A stretch of 64,000 bases of DNA from Laccaria trichodermophora (Eukaryota > Basidiomycota > Agaricomycetes > Agaricales > Hydnangiaceae): NCBI GenBank assembly GCA_018417955.1, contig JACTVC010000002.1:744001-808000 (forward strand), in the 5' to 3' direction. The notes under the pieces were generated by a model, which was not told where the DNA came from, made no database searches, and was given only the letters and a program-made list of their open reading frames with translations. This document shows positions 22,294-34,189 of the stretch, piece by piece. Every line of letters begins with the position of its first letter. The stretch's first letter is position 1. The position numbers were made by a program, and so were the translations under genes.

Positions 22294-25200
22294 ATGAGCG
22301 GAGCGGGCGTTCTTGCGGGTTCTCACGACTTTGTTGCTCGCGACAACACGTTCATTGACAACTCTGTGAGTAGAATGGTTATGATCTGGTGAACCAAACT
22401 GAGAGCATGAATCTCGGGCAGATGCACATCAACTATGGCAATAGGACGACGTCCGATGGGGTCATTCCCCTCGTGCCGAATCCGAGCAATCGGTTCACAG
22501 GCCGCACACAAGTCATCGCCAAACTCGAGAGCCATTTTTCCAACACAAATGACTCAGCTCAGAGACGAAAGATCTTTCTGTTGTATGGAATGGGGGGTAT
22601 TGGAAAGACTCAGATTTGCTTGAAGTTTATTGAGGAAATGTCTGACTTGTGAGTATCATTGAAGAGGCAGATCTAACCCTTATTTCTGAAATTTCAATTG
22701 CCTTCAGTTTCTCCTCTGTTTTCTGGATTGATGCTTCCTCAGTTGGCACCATCACACAGGGACTCAAGGGTATCTGTAATCTTCCTGCAGCCCAGTCTAG
22801 TGGACTGGATGGCTCACCTGAATCTGCTCTTCACTGGATTGGCTTGCTGAAAGAGAACTATGTGATGGTCTTTGACAATGCTGATGTTCTATCACCTGCT
22901 GAGCTGGAGGCTTATCTTCCACCTGGAAGGGGGGGAAACATTCTGATAACTAGTCGCAACTCCACCATGAGGAATCTAACCTTACCTGAGAATTCTGTTG
23001 AAGTAACTGAGATGGAAGAGAATGATTGTATTGAGTTGCTTTTAAAGGCCAGTTACTTGGATCCATATTCAATGGAGTTTCATATGGAATCTTGTAAGAT
23101 TGTGAAGGAGCTCTCATACCTTCCTCTTGCTATTGATCAGGCTGGTGCTTACATTGCTTCTGGAGCCACCACTATTGGAAACTATCTTGCAAAATATTTT
23201 GAGCATCAAAAATCATTATTATCCCATCCTGATTTCACTGGAGCTTCCAAGTATAACAGAACTGTGTATGAAACTTGGGAGCTATCATACAAAGAAATTC
23301 AACAAAGAGCTAAATCTGACAGTTCTCATAAGACCAATGCAGCCAATAGTGCAATGCTCCTTCTGGAATTTTTTCCTTTCTTCCATCATGAGGGAATCAC
23401 TGAGGAAATATTTTCTTATGCTGCTCTGCAAAAAGATGAAGAAACCTCTAACTCTGAGTTGCCACTTGCCAGTTCTATGCTGGATCAGAGACTGCTGCCT
23501 CTGAACAAGGCAGGTTCTTGGGATGATGTACTTTTTAGAGAAGGCATTCGGGTATTGCTGTCCTTCTCCTTGATTAAGAAAGCACCATCTGATGGTGTAT
23601 ATGCAATGCATCCACTTGTCCATGCCTGGGGAAGAGACAGAATGGCTTTGGATGAGAGGGAAAGATGTTGCTTAATGGCATATGTTACTTTATCTTGTTC
23701 ACTAAGATGGGATGAAAGCCAACCATATAGATTTCACAGGGTCTTGGTAACACATGTAAGAGCAAATATGGAGTATTCCAGATCAGGAAACAATCAGAAG
23801 GGTATCAGTTACTTGGATGATGCTTATGATAAATTTGGAGATCTCTTCCAAAAGCAAGGATACCCAAAGGAAGCAGAAATCTTGCAAATCAAAGTTCTGG
23901 ATACAAGGAATGAAATTCTTGGAGTTGAACACCCCCATACAATCTATGCCATGGGACATCTTGCAGTAACATATCGAAACTTGGGAAAATACACAGCAGC
24001 AGAGAAGCTGGAGATGCAAGTTCTGGATGGAAGGAACAGAATTCTTGGAGTGGAACACCCAGATACAATCAATGCCATGGGACATCTTGCAGTAACATAT
24101 CGAAACTTGGGAAAATACACAGCAGCAGAGAAGCTGGAGATGCAAGTTCTGGATGGAAGGAACAGAATTCTTGGAGTGGAACACCCAGATACAATCAATG
24201 CCATGGGACATCTTGCAGTAACATATCGAAACTTGGGAAAATACACAGCAGCAGAGAAGCTGGAGATGCAAGTTCTGGATGCAAGGAACAGAATTCTTGG
24301 AGTGGAACACCCAGATACAATCAATGCCATGGGACATCTTGCAGCAACATATCAAAACCTGGGAAAATACACAGAGGCAGAGAAACTGCAGATGCAAGTT
24401 CTTGATGCAAGCAACAGAATTCTTGGAGTGGAACACCCAGATACAATTGATGTCATGGCAAATCTAGCAGCAACATATCGAAAGCTGGGAAAATACACAG
24501 AGGCAGAGAAGCTGCAGATGCAAGTTCTGGATGCAAGCAACAGAATTCTTGGAGTGGAACACCCAGATACAATTGATGCCATGGCAAATCTAGCAGCAAC
24601 ATATCGAAACCTGGGAAAATACACAGCAGCAGAGAAGCTGGAGATGCAAGTTCTGGATGCAAGCAACAGAATTCTTGGAGTGGAACACCCAGATACAATC
24701 AATTCCATGGAAAATCTAGCAGAAACATATCGAAAGCTGGGAAAATACACAGAGGCAGAGAAGCTGGAGATGCAAGTTCTGGATGCAAGCAACAGAATTC
24801 TTGGAGTGGAACACCCGCATACACTCCATGCCATGGGACATCTTGCAGCAACATATCGACACCTGGGAAAATACACAGAGGCAGAGAAGGTGGAGATGCA
24901 AGTTCTGAATGCAAGCAACAGAATTCTTGGAGTGGAACACCCAGATACAATTGATGCCATGGCAAATCTAGCAGCAACATATCGAAAGCTGGGAAAATAC
25001 ACAGAGGCAGAGAAGCTGCAGATGCAAGTTCTGGATGCAAGCAACAGAATTCTTGGAGTGGAACACCCAGGTACAATCAATTCCATGGCAAATCTAGCAG
25101 CAACATATTATTCTTTGGGAAAATACACAGAGGCAGAGAAGCTGCAGATGCAAGTTCTGGATGCAAGCAACAGAATTCTTGGAGTGGAACACCCAGATAC

Positions 25201-26271
25201 AATCTATACAATGGCATATCTAGCAGCAACATATCGAAAGCTGGGAAAATACACAGAGGCAGAGGAGCTGCAGATGCAAGTTCTGGATGCAAGCAACAGA
25301 ATTCTTGGAGTGGAACACTTGGATACAATTGATGCCATGGCAAATCTAGCAGCAACATATCGAAAGCTGGGAAAATACACAGAGGCAGAGAAGCTGGAGA
25401 TGCAAGTTCTGGATGCAAGCAACAGAATTCTTGGAGTGGAACACTCGGATACAATTGATGCCATGGCAAATCTAGCAGCAACATATCGAAAGCTGGGAAA
25501 ATACACAGAGGCAGAGAAGCTGCAGATGCAAGTTCTGGATGCAAGCAACAGAATTCTTGGAGTGGAACACCCAGGTACAATCAATTCCATGGCAAATCTA
25601 GCAGCAACATATTATTCTTTGGGAAAATACACAGAGGCAGAGAAGCTGCAGATGCAAGTTCTGGATGCAAGCAACAGAATTCTTGGAGTGGAACACACGG
25701 ATACAATTGATGCCATGGCAAATCTAGCAGCAACATATCGAAAGCTGGGAAAATACACAGAGGCAGAGAAGCTGCAGATGCAAGTTCTGGATGCAAACAA
25801 CAGAATTCTTGGAGTGGAACACCCAGATACAATCACTGCAATGGCAAATCTAGCAGCAACATATCGAAAGCTGGGAAAATACACAGAGGCAGAGAAGCTG
25901 GAGACCCAAGCTCATAAGTTAAAGAACAGACTTCCTGTAGCAGAATCTCATACAATTCCTACCACAGCCAATATCCAAGAAGCACAGGGGGTTCAAGTTG
26001 TTGAGGCAGGCACCATAAGTCATGGTGAACAAAACCTGCATTCAATGCAGGTTGTTTTGAATCATACAGTTCAAGCAGTGCTTCTGGATAATCCTGAGAA
26101 ACAAGGTATGTTTTTTGGTGATTTTTTTTTGAGCTCCCTCTGATGTCATTATCCTCAGTCCATTCTCTTTCCAAACTTGCAAACAGAGTTTTAAAATTTA
26201 GAACCAAAATGTCACACTGGTTTCATAAAGGGAAAGATGTTGATGATGACTTTGCAGGAACTAGTACTTAA
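22294..26271 (+). CDS. NLR-like protein: NB-ARC domain with 16 near-identical TPRs
   Basis: STAND-class receptor candidate. Exon 1 (ATG 22294) encodes 24 residues (GSHDFVARDNTFIDNS) of unknown role; a 57-base intron leads to PLVPNPSNRFTGRTQVI, the usual entry to fungal NB-ARC domains. Walker A is GMGGIGKTQ (about 22585-22615). An intron follows (22650-22707), then FWIDAS, Walker B VMVFDNAD, ILITSRN and the GLPL-like LSYLPLAIDQAGAYI, then a helical region with MHPLVHAWGRDRM. From 23861 come 16 tetratricopeptide repeats and a decayed seventeenth. If an intron starting GTATGT at 26105 is used, the last exon reads VHSLSKLANRVLKFRTKM and stops at 26269-26271; without it the stop is 26141-26143. 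About 1,250 residues. Such proteins act in non-self recognition or programmed cell death in fungi; the ligand is unknown. The gene is more AT-rich than the host genes and sits in a repeat island. Confidence 0.88.
23861..25905 (+). repeat. Coding TPR array, 126-bp unit x 16
   Basis: The first unit is 43 residues, the next fifteen are exactly 42 residues (126 bases, units starting every 126 bases from 23990 to 25754), and a partial decayed unit starts at 25880. Each unit has YTEAEKL, MQVLDASNRILGVEHP and LAATYRKLGK. Differences are confined to a few positions: residue 3 (E/A), 8 (E/Q), 13-15, 24-25 (P/L/S/T and D/H/G), 27-29, 31-32 and 38-39. Units 9-10 and 13-14 show the same pair pattern (DTID then PGTINS...YYSLGK), so multi-unit duplication has occurred. 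Confidence 0.95.
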
Positions 26272-26388
26272 TCCACCTTCTATAGTCATTTGTTTCTGTT
26301 TCACCAATATTCTATCTTGTGCTTATGTCTTGATATGCTGTTGATTACTAGATGCAAGCTATATTACCTTTGACCAACTTACTGTAAA

Positions 26389-26464
26389 GAGATTGTAAAA
26401 ATATTGTGATATTTCTTTAGATAACACTATTGAAAGAAATATCACAATATTTTTACAATTTCTC
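26389..26464. repeat. Inverted repeat, about 30-base arms
   Basis: Arm 1 ATTGTAAAAATATTGTGATA (continuing to TTTCTTT) and arm 2 its reverse complement are separated by about 14 bases. It lies 120 bases after the NLR stop codon. It could be a small fold-back remnant or part of the 3' end of the transcript. Confidence 0.75.
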
Positions 26465-27539
26465 AGACATTGTTACCATAAAATCATTTGAAATTTATGG
26501 AGAATTTCATTACAGTAGTTGGTTCAAGTTAATGTGGCTTGCATCCAGAGTGAATGAAAAATATTTTTTGTCTGTTTTAAAAGGGGCTCTGACATTATAC
26601 TGTTGGACCTACACCCACTCAATTAGTCCAGCTCAAGGTCATAAACAAAACAATAGACATCTCAACAACAAAGACTCAAAATTGCTAGCACTGGACACAT
26701 GACAAGATAATTTGTGTTGATATACTCTTTTGCAAGTTCCTTATCCTTTTTCTCTTTTCTGGTAAGAAACATGTAATACATCTACAAAGATTGTTTTCAA
26801 TAAATCAAGATCAAATCTTTATGAAACATGTTAAAACATATCAAGGGGGCTCCAGCATTGAAAAAAAAGACCTGGGGTCGATTTTCTTTTTCCTCAACTT
26901 TAGGTGGACTAAGTAACTATGTAATCAGGCACACATCCAAATATGGTAATACTACATCATCTGCAGCTTCGCTTCCCTCTTCCTCATGCAGAGTCACAGA
27001 CCCAGTTTCGAGGTTCCTGCTCAAGTGATACACACCGCAAGTGGTACTGATAATAAAATGTAAGTAAGATCAAGTGTGATATGATGGAGTTGAATAGTAA
27101 ATACCCATTGTGTTTCACAGCCATTCTTTTTACAAAGCAAGGCACCCTCCAATGATGGTGCTACTATGAGACCACAAAGGCACTTGTTGAGCATGTTGAT
27201 TTCTGCCCATCATGGAATCCTTTTTTGTTTTGATTGTACAAAGTCATTGGAATTGTCAGGTTCAACTTCTGTGGCAATGGCAACTCTTGGGTGGCTGAGA
27301 TTGTGTTGCAGGTTCCATTTATGGAGGTCTTGTCTCTCCCCCACATGTTCTGATCAGTGCTGATCAGAACTAGAATGCCTCCTTCCCCAGCCATTTTGGC
27401 TTGAAAGCAACTTAGCAATGGCCCCACTCAGATTTACTCAGCACTGAGTTGCTGAAATGCTGAGTGACACTGAACAGAACTGACTGATGCTGAACAGAAC
27501 TGAGTTGTACATATGTATTACTCTTGTTACTATGCTAAT

Positions 27540-27640
27540 AAAAAATAACGACACAAAGCAGAATTGAACCCAGGCCTCCACAGATAAGTCACATAACTAG
27601 ACATGGGCAATATTACCACTGGACCATATGGCTGTATAAG
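27540..27640 (-). repeat. tRNA-derived SINE-like sequence
   Basis: Reading the minus strand, TGGTCCAGTGGTAA (27626-27613) is a good A box and GGTTCAATTCT (27570-27560) a near B box, about 55-65 bases apart. The 5' and 3' ends do not pair as a tRNA. Similar in kind to, but different in sequence from, the promoter inside the 606-bp element. Confidence 0.5.
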
Positions 27641-28640
27641 ATATATTAATATGATTGTATTTACATTGTTCTCACGTCTGGCCTCCTCAACGAGCCTTGG
27701 CAAATGCTGACAGTTCATTTGGCAACATCAAACAATCCACAATTTTCTTCCTCACCCACCACCATCATCTGTGATGCCCATCCACCATCACCCATGGCCA
27801 CCACCACCCACAATGTTTGTCCACCTGCCAACCATGACCACATGACAATGCACACCTGTGGATGACAACACACACCCCAAGCCAACAAAATGGCCATGTC
27901 AATGGACATCAACAGACAACACAGATGACAACACATCAATGGATGACAAGGATGATGACCATGTCAACAGAACATGGTCATGTCAACAGATGGCCACGAC
28001 CACAGCCAACGATGTGCCCCTGAGGATGGGAAACTAATGTGCCACATCACTGACAGCGATGTGGCAACCAAACAATGGTGAGTACCCCCCATCTGTAACA
28101 AGGGATTCAACTCCCTTATTCCTGGTATATGTCTATGTACTTACTTTCCACTGACAGAACTTCTCATTACTTTCTTTTTGTTATATTGTCACATTGTCAT
28201 GCATCACTCATGTAATTCGCACGTTGCTCAGTAGTGACAATCATCCTATTCTTTACTCTTACTACCACTGCACTTAGCTGCTGGAAGAGGCATGCTATCG
28301 TACTTCCCCCACTTAAGGCAAGTAGTGTTGTTCAGAGTTGATTGCTAACTACTCTCTTGTGAAAGAGAAGTGTTAGGTCGTTAAGCAACTGCTACAGCAC
28401 CAACCCATACATCCATCACTCGACTTTCCATGGATTTCCCAGAGAGTTGCTGAGGTTGTAGCATCAGATTTCTGTCATATCATCAATCCTCGCTTGAGTC
28501 TGCCCGTAGACCGTCTTCTGTACAGGAGAGGTCAAACACACCTTTATCAGCTTATCTGATCTGGATGATAAGAGACTGCTGGGATATGCAGAGTTGGTGA
28601 GTCTTACTATTTGATCTCTATACTCACAGAGCACCTGCTA

Positions 28641-29255
28641 CAAAGGTGGAATGGAGACAGGAAGCGAGCCAATCCAGAGATTGGGGATGGAGGAAGGATT
28701 CGATAAATCCCCCATGGCCAAACTCATACAAGAATATTCCTCAGCGATGATAGACCAATGGCGACAAGCATCACACTGATATTAAGTCTAGAAGACTTGA
28801 CCCCAGACCTCATTGTAGATAGAGGCAAGGACAGGGATAGACGCTTACCCCACTATCATTTGGTACCAGCCACTATGAACAATGTTAGTAATGCAGTCAT
28901 GGCTCAGCAGATCTTCTTGGAGCAAGCAGCTGCGTTAATTGTAGAAAGGGAAAGGCACTTCATAGTAGACCTGGAGGACTCCCTCCTACCTATTCTACAA
29001 GGCACTTCTAGCTTACCACAATTGAATGCAGCCTGGAAGGCCCTCTTAACATGGATAAAATTAGGGACAAGAGCATGGGAGAAGTACATTGCTGAATACC
29101 AACTACAAGCAAACATCACCCTCCTATCTCCCTTATCAACCCTACAGGAATTGTATGACCCTTTGAAAGAGATTACGGATGCTGACAACAAGTTGAGGTA
29201 CCTCTACAGCAACATCCTGCATCACAAGGAACAGCCAATACTTTCCATTCCTCCA
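28641..29255 (+). pseudogene. Transposon-type open frame, gag-like helical protein remnant
   Basis: An open frame from 28758 encodes about 165 residues (MNNVSNAVMAQQIFLEQAAALIVERE..., ...TWIKLGTRAWEKYIAEYQLQ) before running into a minisatellite. The upstream frame (MEEGFDKSPMAKLIQEYSS) is one frame off. Helical, no recognised domain; the setting among chromodomain and integrase debris suggests a retroelement gag or accessory region. Assignment is inference only. Confidence 0.35.
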
Positions 29256-29500
29256 TGGATTCCTACTGGATTCCACAGATTCCTACTGGATTCCTACTGG
29301 ATCCTACTGGATTCCTACTGGATCCTACTGGATCCTACTGGGATCCTACTGGATCCTACTGGATTCCTACTGGATTCCACAGATTCCGGCCAGAATCCAG
29401 GAATTCCACAGGATTCCAGCTGGAATTCTGGAATTCCAGAGGATTCCAGGAATTCTGAAGGAATCCAACTGGAATATGCAGGAATCCAAGTGGAATAGGC
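29255..29500. repeat. GGATTCCTACT minisatellite grading into GGAATTCC palindromes
   Basis: Units of 11-12 bases (GGATTCCTACT / GGATCCTACT) repeat about a dozen times to 29380, then TTCCAG/CTGGAA inverted motifs continue to 29500. It belongs with the other GGAAT-rich islands at 30860-31050, 36445-36620, 37960-38045, 38750-38900, 39685-39760 and 41050-41245. Confidence 0.85.
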
Positions 29501-29764
29501 AGAAAATCTCATTATTTAGGTTATAAATCAGAATAGATCAGCACTGAGCTAGAGACTTAATCTGCACCAATTCAATTCCTCAACAGACAAAATTTCTTAT
29601 ACAGTTCACACCTAGTCAAGTCATAGACCTCAGTAGACAAATTTTAATGTATTTTATTCAGACATAAAATCTATTTTACTACAAATTCACACCTATTCAA
29701 GCCATAAGATCTCAATAGAACAAATTTTTAATGTATTTTATTGATACATGAAATCTATTTTATT

Positions 29765-29995
29765 ACAGTAGGGAAGGGGGATGGACAAAGAGAGGTATGA
29801 GGAATAGGGAGACATAGGGAAGGGAGGAGGAGGGATGGAAGGGAGGGGGAAGGGAAGTGAGGGGGGAAAGATGGGTACAGAAAGGTACACATAAGAAAGG
29901 GATAGAGAAGGGGGAGGGAAAAGGAAGGGGGGATGGACAAGGAAGGGGGAGAGAAAGGGGAGGGAAGATGGACAAGGAAGGGGAAGAGAAATTGT
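29765..29995 (+). repeat. Purine (G/A) tract
   Basis: About 230 bases almost wholly G and A on the plus strand (GGGAGGGGGAAGGGAAG type). A similar tract lies at 39980-40150, after comparable AT-rich DNA with ATAATGTATTTA / TTAATGTATTTTATT, so the two regions are probably copies of one element family. Confidence 0.75.
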
Positions 29996-30084
29996 CATTG
30001 CATTGTGTTGTTGTTGCATTGTCATCGTTGCGTCGTGTTGCATTGTCATACCCAGACAGGACTCTGTTGCCAGATTCGTTTCTA

Positions 30085-30276
30085 TGCAAATCTGAATCCG
30101 AGGAATTCGAGGTTGAAAAGATTGTCAGTCATAGGAGGGTGGGCAAAAGAGTGACACTTCAATACTTGATCAGATGGGCATACTACAGGCCACAGTTTGA
30201 CACTTGGGGCACTGCCACTGATCTGAAGAATTTGCCGGTCCTTCTCAACAACTACTGCATCAAACACAACCTCTGA
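30085..30276 (+). pseudogene. Chromodomain remnant of a Ty3/gypsy retrotransposon
   Basis: The frame reads EEFEVEKIVSHRRVGKRVTL, YLIRWAYYRP, FDTWGTATDLKNLPVLLNNY and stops at 30274-30276. This is the chromodomain fold signature (EVEKI, Y.I.W, DTW, NL) found at the integrase C terminus of chromoviral retrotransposons. Nothing upstream within 200 bases but a purine tract, so the rest of the polyprotein is lost. Confidence 0.8.
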
Positions 30277-30599
30277 GGAATCTCAAGGCCAGACCAACTA
30301 TGCATTCCTCTAAACCTATGCTTTCCACATTCTCTTCTTTTTTAAATAACTCTTCTGATTAAATTTCTTTTTGGTTAAAACAGGTGAAAATGTGCAAGGC
30401 ACCACATGCGACTGTCATCTAATCCGATCTCATCAATCACGCCTTGTGTCAGTAGAAAACCAGGCAAAGCTCAACAATCCCTCTTTCCCCCCTGCTTCTT
30501 TCAACTCCTTATGCCATTCGTTGGGACTGTCCACGAGTGAATGTCAGGGGGATCATGTATCTTGCAGAGGACTGTCCTGCCCAATATTGCCTTCATGGA

Positions 30600-31095
30600 T
30601 CATTCAATTTACAATCTGAACACTCTCGGTATAACCACTGTCTGAATTGACCCCGACACAATCTGGGTAGGCCTGAACTTGGACACCTCACTCATTCCTG
30701 ATGCTGCCATAGTTTTCAGGGATTTACCAGACCCCTGCTGGAGTGCTGAAGACTTTTCAGACACTGGGCGTCTTCTTCCTATTGACAATGCCAGAGATCC
30801 TGACTGGTATAGGGAAGACGAACAGTGGGCAGGAGGTCTTTATTGTCCTCCACTGATTCCTGCTGGAATCTGGTGGAATCCAGGGAATTCCTGGAATTCC
30901 AGAGGAATCAAATTTGGCAGAGGGCCCTGCCAAATTGATCAAAGAATTCCACGGAATTTTGAATGGAATTCAAATTCCACCAGAATAATTCTGGTGATCA
31001 CCCAGAAGGAATGCTCATGGAATAAGACGGAACAGAATTCCTGACACCCAAATCAAGCATCAGCAAATGCCAATGCTTGATTTGGGCATCATCAA
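30600..31095. repeat. Transposon debris with GGAAT-palindrome island and a hairpin
   Basis: 30679-30860 carries an open stretch (IVFRDLPDPCW, WYREDEQWAGGLYCPP) of transposon character. 30860-31050 is GGAATTCC-rich. CCCAAATCAAGCAT and its perfect reverse complement bracket a short loop at about 31047-31086. Confidence 0.5.
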
Positions 31096-31463
31096 CAAAC
31101 AAACCACTCTCTCCTCTCAACCACCACCTTCGTCCACAACACCCACCCATAGCCACATCACCACAATCACCTGTGGTCAGCACCACCCACAACGCTTGTC
31201 AACTGGCAACCACAACCACCACAAAGCAACAAGAATAACATGAGAATGCCATGTCACCGATGCCATGTTGCTATCAGTGACATGGCAACCAAATGACAAA
31301 CAATGATGATGTCATCGTTCGTCATTATTCAGAAGTGAGTGCCCCCCCTCCATCCCAACCCATCCCACTAACGATTGCCAAAACACAACACAACGGCGAC
31401 CCAACAACAACACAACATGACAACAACAATGCAACATGACAACAATGCAACACAATGGCGACA

Positions 31464-32780
31464 CAATGTGTTGTCCACCTTGTACTTTTTTAAGTGTTGT
31501 ATATTGATTACTGGGGAACCTGGATAGTTGTTGCCCATCTGCAAACAATATATGTTGGGGTTTATCTTTTGCATGACTTCAAAAGGTCTGATCCATCTTG
31601 TCATGAGTTTGGCCCCTTCTCCTTTGGATTCTAACCACTCTAATGAATGTGGGTTTACTAGCACTTTGTCACCTTCCTTGAACTCCAAGACTTTATGGCC
31701 CTTATTGTACTCACAGGCTTGATGGTGTTGAGCATGGGTGATAGCATGCCTAGTGCTCTCCCTGTGCATTTGAAGGCGAGCTAGCCATTCATCGGAGCTC
31801 GTCCTCTTTACTTCTTTCCCATCCTTAGATCCGGGGAGCAAGAAGTCAATTGGCAACCTAGGATCGAACCCAAACATCAAGAAGTTCAGGGACAAACCTG
31901 TGGAACTGTGGATGCTTGTGTTATAAGCCCATTCCAACAGTGGGAGCCACAAGGCCCAAGCCTCTTTATTGTCAGAAATGAATGCCCTTAGCATGACTTC
32001 CAGAAATCGGTTGACAATTTCAGTTTGACTGTTGTGTTGTGGGTGATGAGATGAAGAGAGGGACATCTTGGTACGTAAACATTTCGCTACCCCTTTCCAG
32101 AAGTCTGACATCCATCAAGGGTCCCTATCGCAGATGATACTCTCCGGTAGGCCAGTCTTTTGAAATTAAAGAATGTGTTTTTATTATAAGTGTTTTAATA
32201 TATAAATTTGATTTAATTTGTAATATACATATGCAAAGAAATCAACCTACTATTTATATAAAGCACTGAAATCCTCTGCATTCAGCCCAGTCGTGGTTGG
32301 TGAGAAGATAACGTGTTTCATTAACCTATCAATGGTAATGTGTATTGCATTGAATCCATCTGACCAAGGTAAATTCACTATGAAATCCATCACTATTGAT
32401 TGATAGGGTCAGCTTTGAATGGGGTTTGGAATGAGAAAGCCATATTTGTTGAAATTGGAGGGCTTGATCTTTTGGCACACATTGCAGGTTTGGACAAATC
32501 TCATCAGGACAGATTTCATCCTTTTCCAGTAAAACTTCCTGCTCAATTTGTGCCACAACTTCTCCAGACCTTGATGTGCTCCCTCGTAAGCCTGCTCATG
32601 TGCCTCCTCCATTACTAGCCTTCTCTGAGCTAGAGGAACACAAAGCCTTAACTGGTAGTCTGCATCCCTGAAAAAGAGCAAACCACTCCTGTCTTTGAAG
32701 AAACGATAGCCCAGGACCCAATTGTTGGCCATAGATTTGGGGTCATTCCATATCTTGGCCAGGTCACTAATGGCTACCAC
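31464..32780 (-). pseudogene. Ty3/gypsy integrase, degenerate
   Basis: On the minus strand from 32780: RNase H-side linker; H2C2 zinc finger (H in EAHEQ and GAHQG, then CNVCQK at about 32470); integrase core with first Asp in VMDFIVNLP (about 32385); second Asp in IICDRD (about 32125); the Glu in NSQTEIVNRFLE (about 32025); and the C-terminal GDKVLV...LKKYK. It is broken by an AT-rich insertion of about 130 bases (32160-32290) and by TGA after CDRDP where family members have a sense codon. Reverse transcriptase is absent: the upstream side runs into a minisatellite at 32.9 kb. No LTR recognised. Confidence 0.88.
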
Positions 32781-32929
32781 TATTTATGATTAATCTATGA
32801 CAACTGTCCAAGAGGCAATGTGTATACTGCCACAGGTTTTATGAAAGGCATCTCATTAAGATTGCCCATCTATTTCATTCAAATTATCACTGGAATCTTT
32901 CATAAGATATAGGCAAGAATAATGAGATA

Positions 32930-33380
32930 TCATGAGGATATTTCATTGAGCTCTTTGGCCCTTTCATTCCCATTTCATAGACTTTTCATTAGGATATTTC
33001 ATTAGGCTCCTTCACTTTTTCATTACCATTTTTTAGAATTTTCATTAGGATATTTCATTAGGCTTCTTTGCTTTTTCATTACCATTTCTTAGAATTTTCA
33101 TTAGGATATTTCATTAGGCTCCTTTGCTTTTTCATTACTATTTCCCATAAGGATATTTCATTAGGTATTTGGCCCTTTCATTACCATTTCTTAAACTTTT
33201 CATTGGGATATTTCATTCAGCTCCTTGACCCTTTCATTACCATTCCATTGAATTTTCATTAGAATATTTCATTATGTTCCTTGACCCTTTCATTACCATT
33301 TCTTACAGTTCTCAGTAGGATATTTCATTAGGCTCCTTGGCACTTTCATTAGATTTTCTTAGAATTTTTATTGGGATATT
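32930..33380. repeat. TTTCATTAGGCTCC minisatellite, left part
   Basis: About eight imperfect units of roughly 58-60 bases, each with TTTCATTAGGCTCCTT, CTTTCATTACCATTTCTTAG and TTTTCATTAGGATA. Interrupted at 33381 by a TIR element; the array resumes at 34190. Confidence 0.9.
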
Positions 33381-34189
33381 AGAGAGTTTGTGCACGCCAC
33401 GAGGGAGCCACAGGGTGGCTCGGACCATTGTGCAAACAACACAGCCACACAGTGGCCTCCGCCTTGATAACAAACTGATAGCGATGTCTCTTGAGGTCAA
33501 TGCACTTCCTCCTGTTCATTCTTCTGCTACTTGTACTACACTGTGTGCTATAGCTGAAAACTTACCCTGATTCTTTGATGGAAACTCAGATACTGCAAGG
33601 TTCAGTTTCTTTCCTGAGTTTCATTGAGGAATGTTGAAGGCCCAAGATGAAGACTTCCTATGCAGAGCTGGGAGCCTGCAGCCAGGTGGGGGGATAGATT
33701 TGAGTAATTTGGGAGACAATGTTTGGCTGGAGCAGTTTCAGTACTGTTTCTTGTTTTTCTTCATGTTTTTTATTGATTTGTTATAGCTTTACTCGCAAGG
33801 AGGTTCATTAACTTGTTGATGCTTTATATTTAAGCTTGCCAGTGAGTCTGGTGTCCATTATGTGATTGCCTAGCAATGAAAGCTGTTGAGGGAACAAACT
33901 CCGTTGGTCCTGAGGTCGAAGCATCATTGTCACGCTGAATGCTGCCCAAAACATCAGGCTGTTGGGTAGACAAAGGCAAAATTTTATTGGGAAGTAAGCC
34001 CACCTCACAACCCCATGGCAGGGACTTTGGAACAGCTTTCGGTTTCTTCTTGCGACCTTTCTTTGGCATGGAAATAGATGATTGGCAAACGAAGCCAACA
34101 TTGTGGCTTCTTTGTTTGCACAACAAAAACAAACCACAACGTGGGAATCAGGCAGCCCGTGGCTTTCCTGTGGCTTGCACAAACTCTCT
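33381..34189. mobile_element. 809-bp TIR element inserted in the minisatellite
   Basis: The ends are AGAGAGTTTGTGCACGCCAC and its near-perfect inverted repeat (…GTGGCTTGCACAAACTCTCT). The surrounding minisatellite shows what the empty site was: GGGATATTTCATTCAG. Comparing that with the two junctions gives a 3-base target duplication ATT (33378-33380 and 34190-34192). Three-base duplications are usual for PIF/Harbinger elements; the family call is inference. A minus-strand frame near 33830-34070 (MPKKGRKKKPKAVPKS) is too short for a transposase. Confidence 0.85.

Larger units (their letters stand above)
26272..28640. other. AT-rich non-coding stretch downstream of the NLR gene
   Basis: No gene seen. 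Contains a hairpin at 26389-26464, a short perfect palindrome around 27345-27368 (GTTCTGATCAG...), a tRNA-like sequence at 27540-27640 and CA-rich low-complexity DNA at 27740-28080. Confidence 0.55.

Noticed and set aside
23783..25884. Long open frames on the minus strand opposite the TPR array
   Set aside because: They repeat with the same 126-base period and exist only because a stop-free unit is copied; the plus-strand frame has the domain signatures.
29738..30089. Pro/Ser-rich minus-strand frames
   Set aside because: Complement of the purine tract; no real coding signal.
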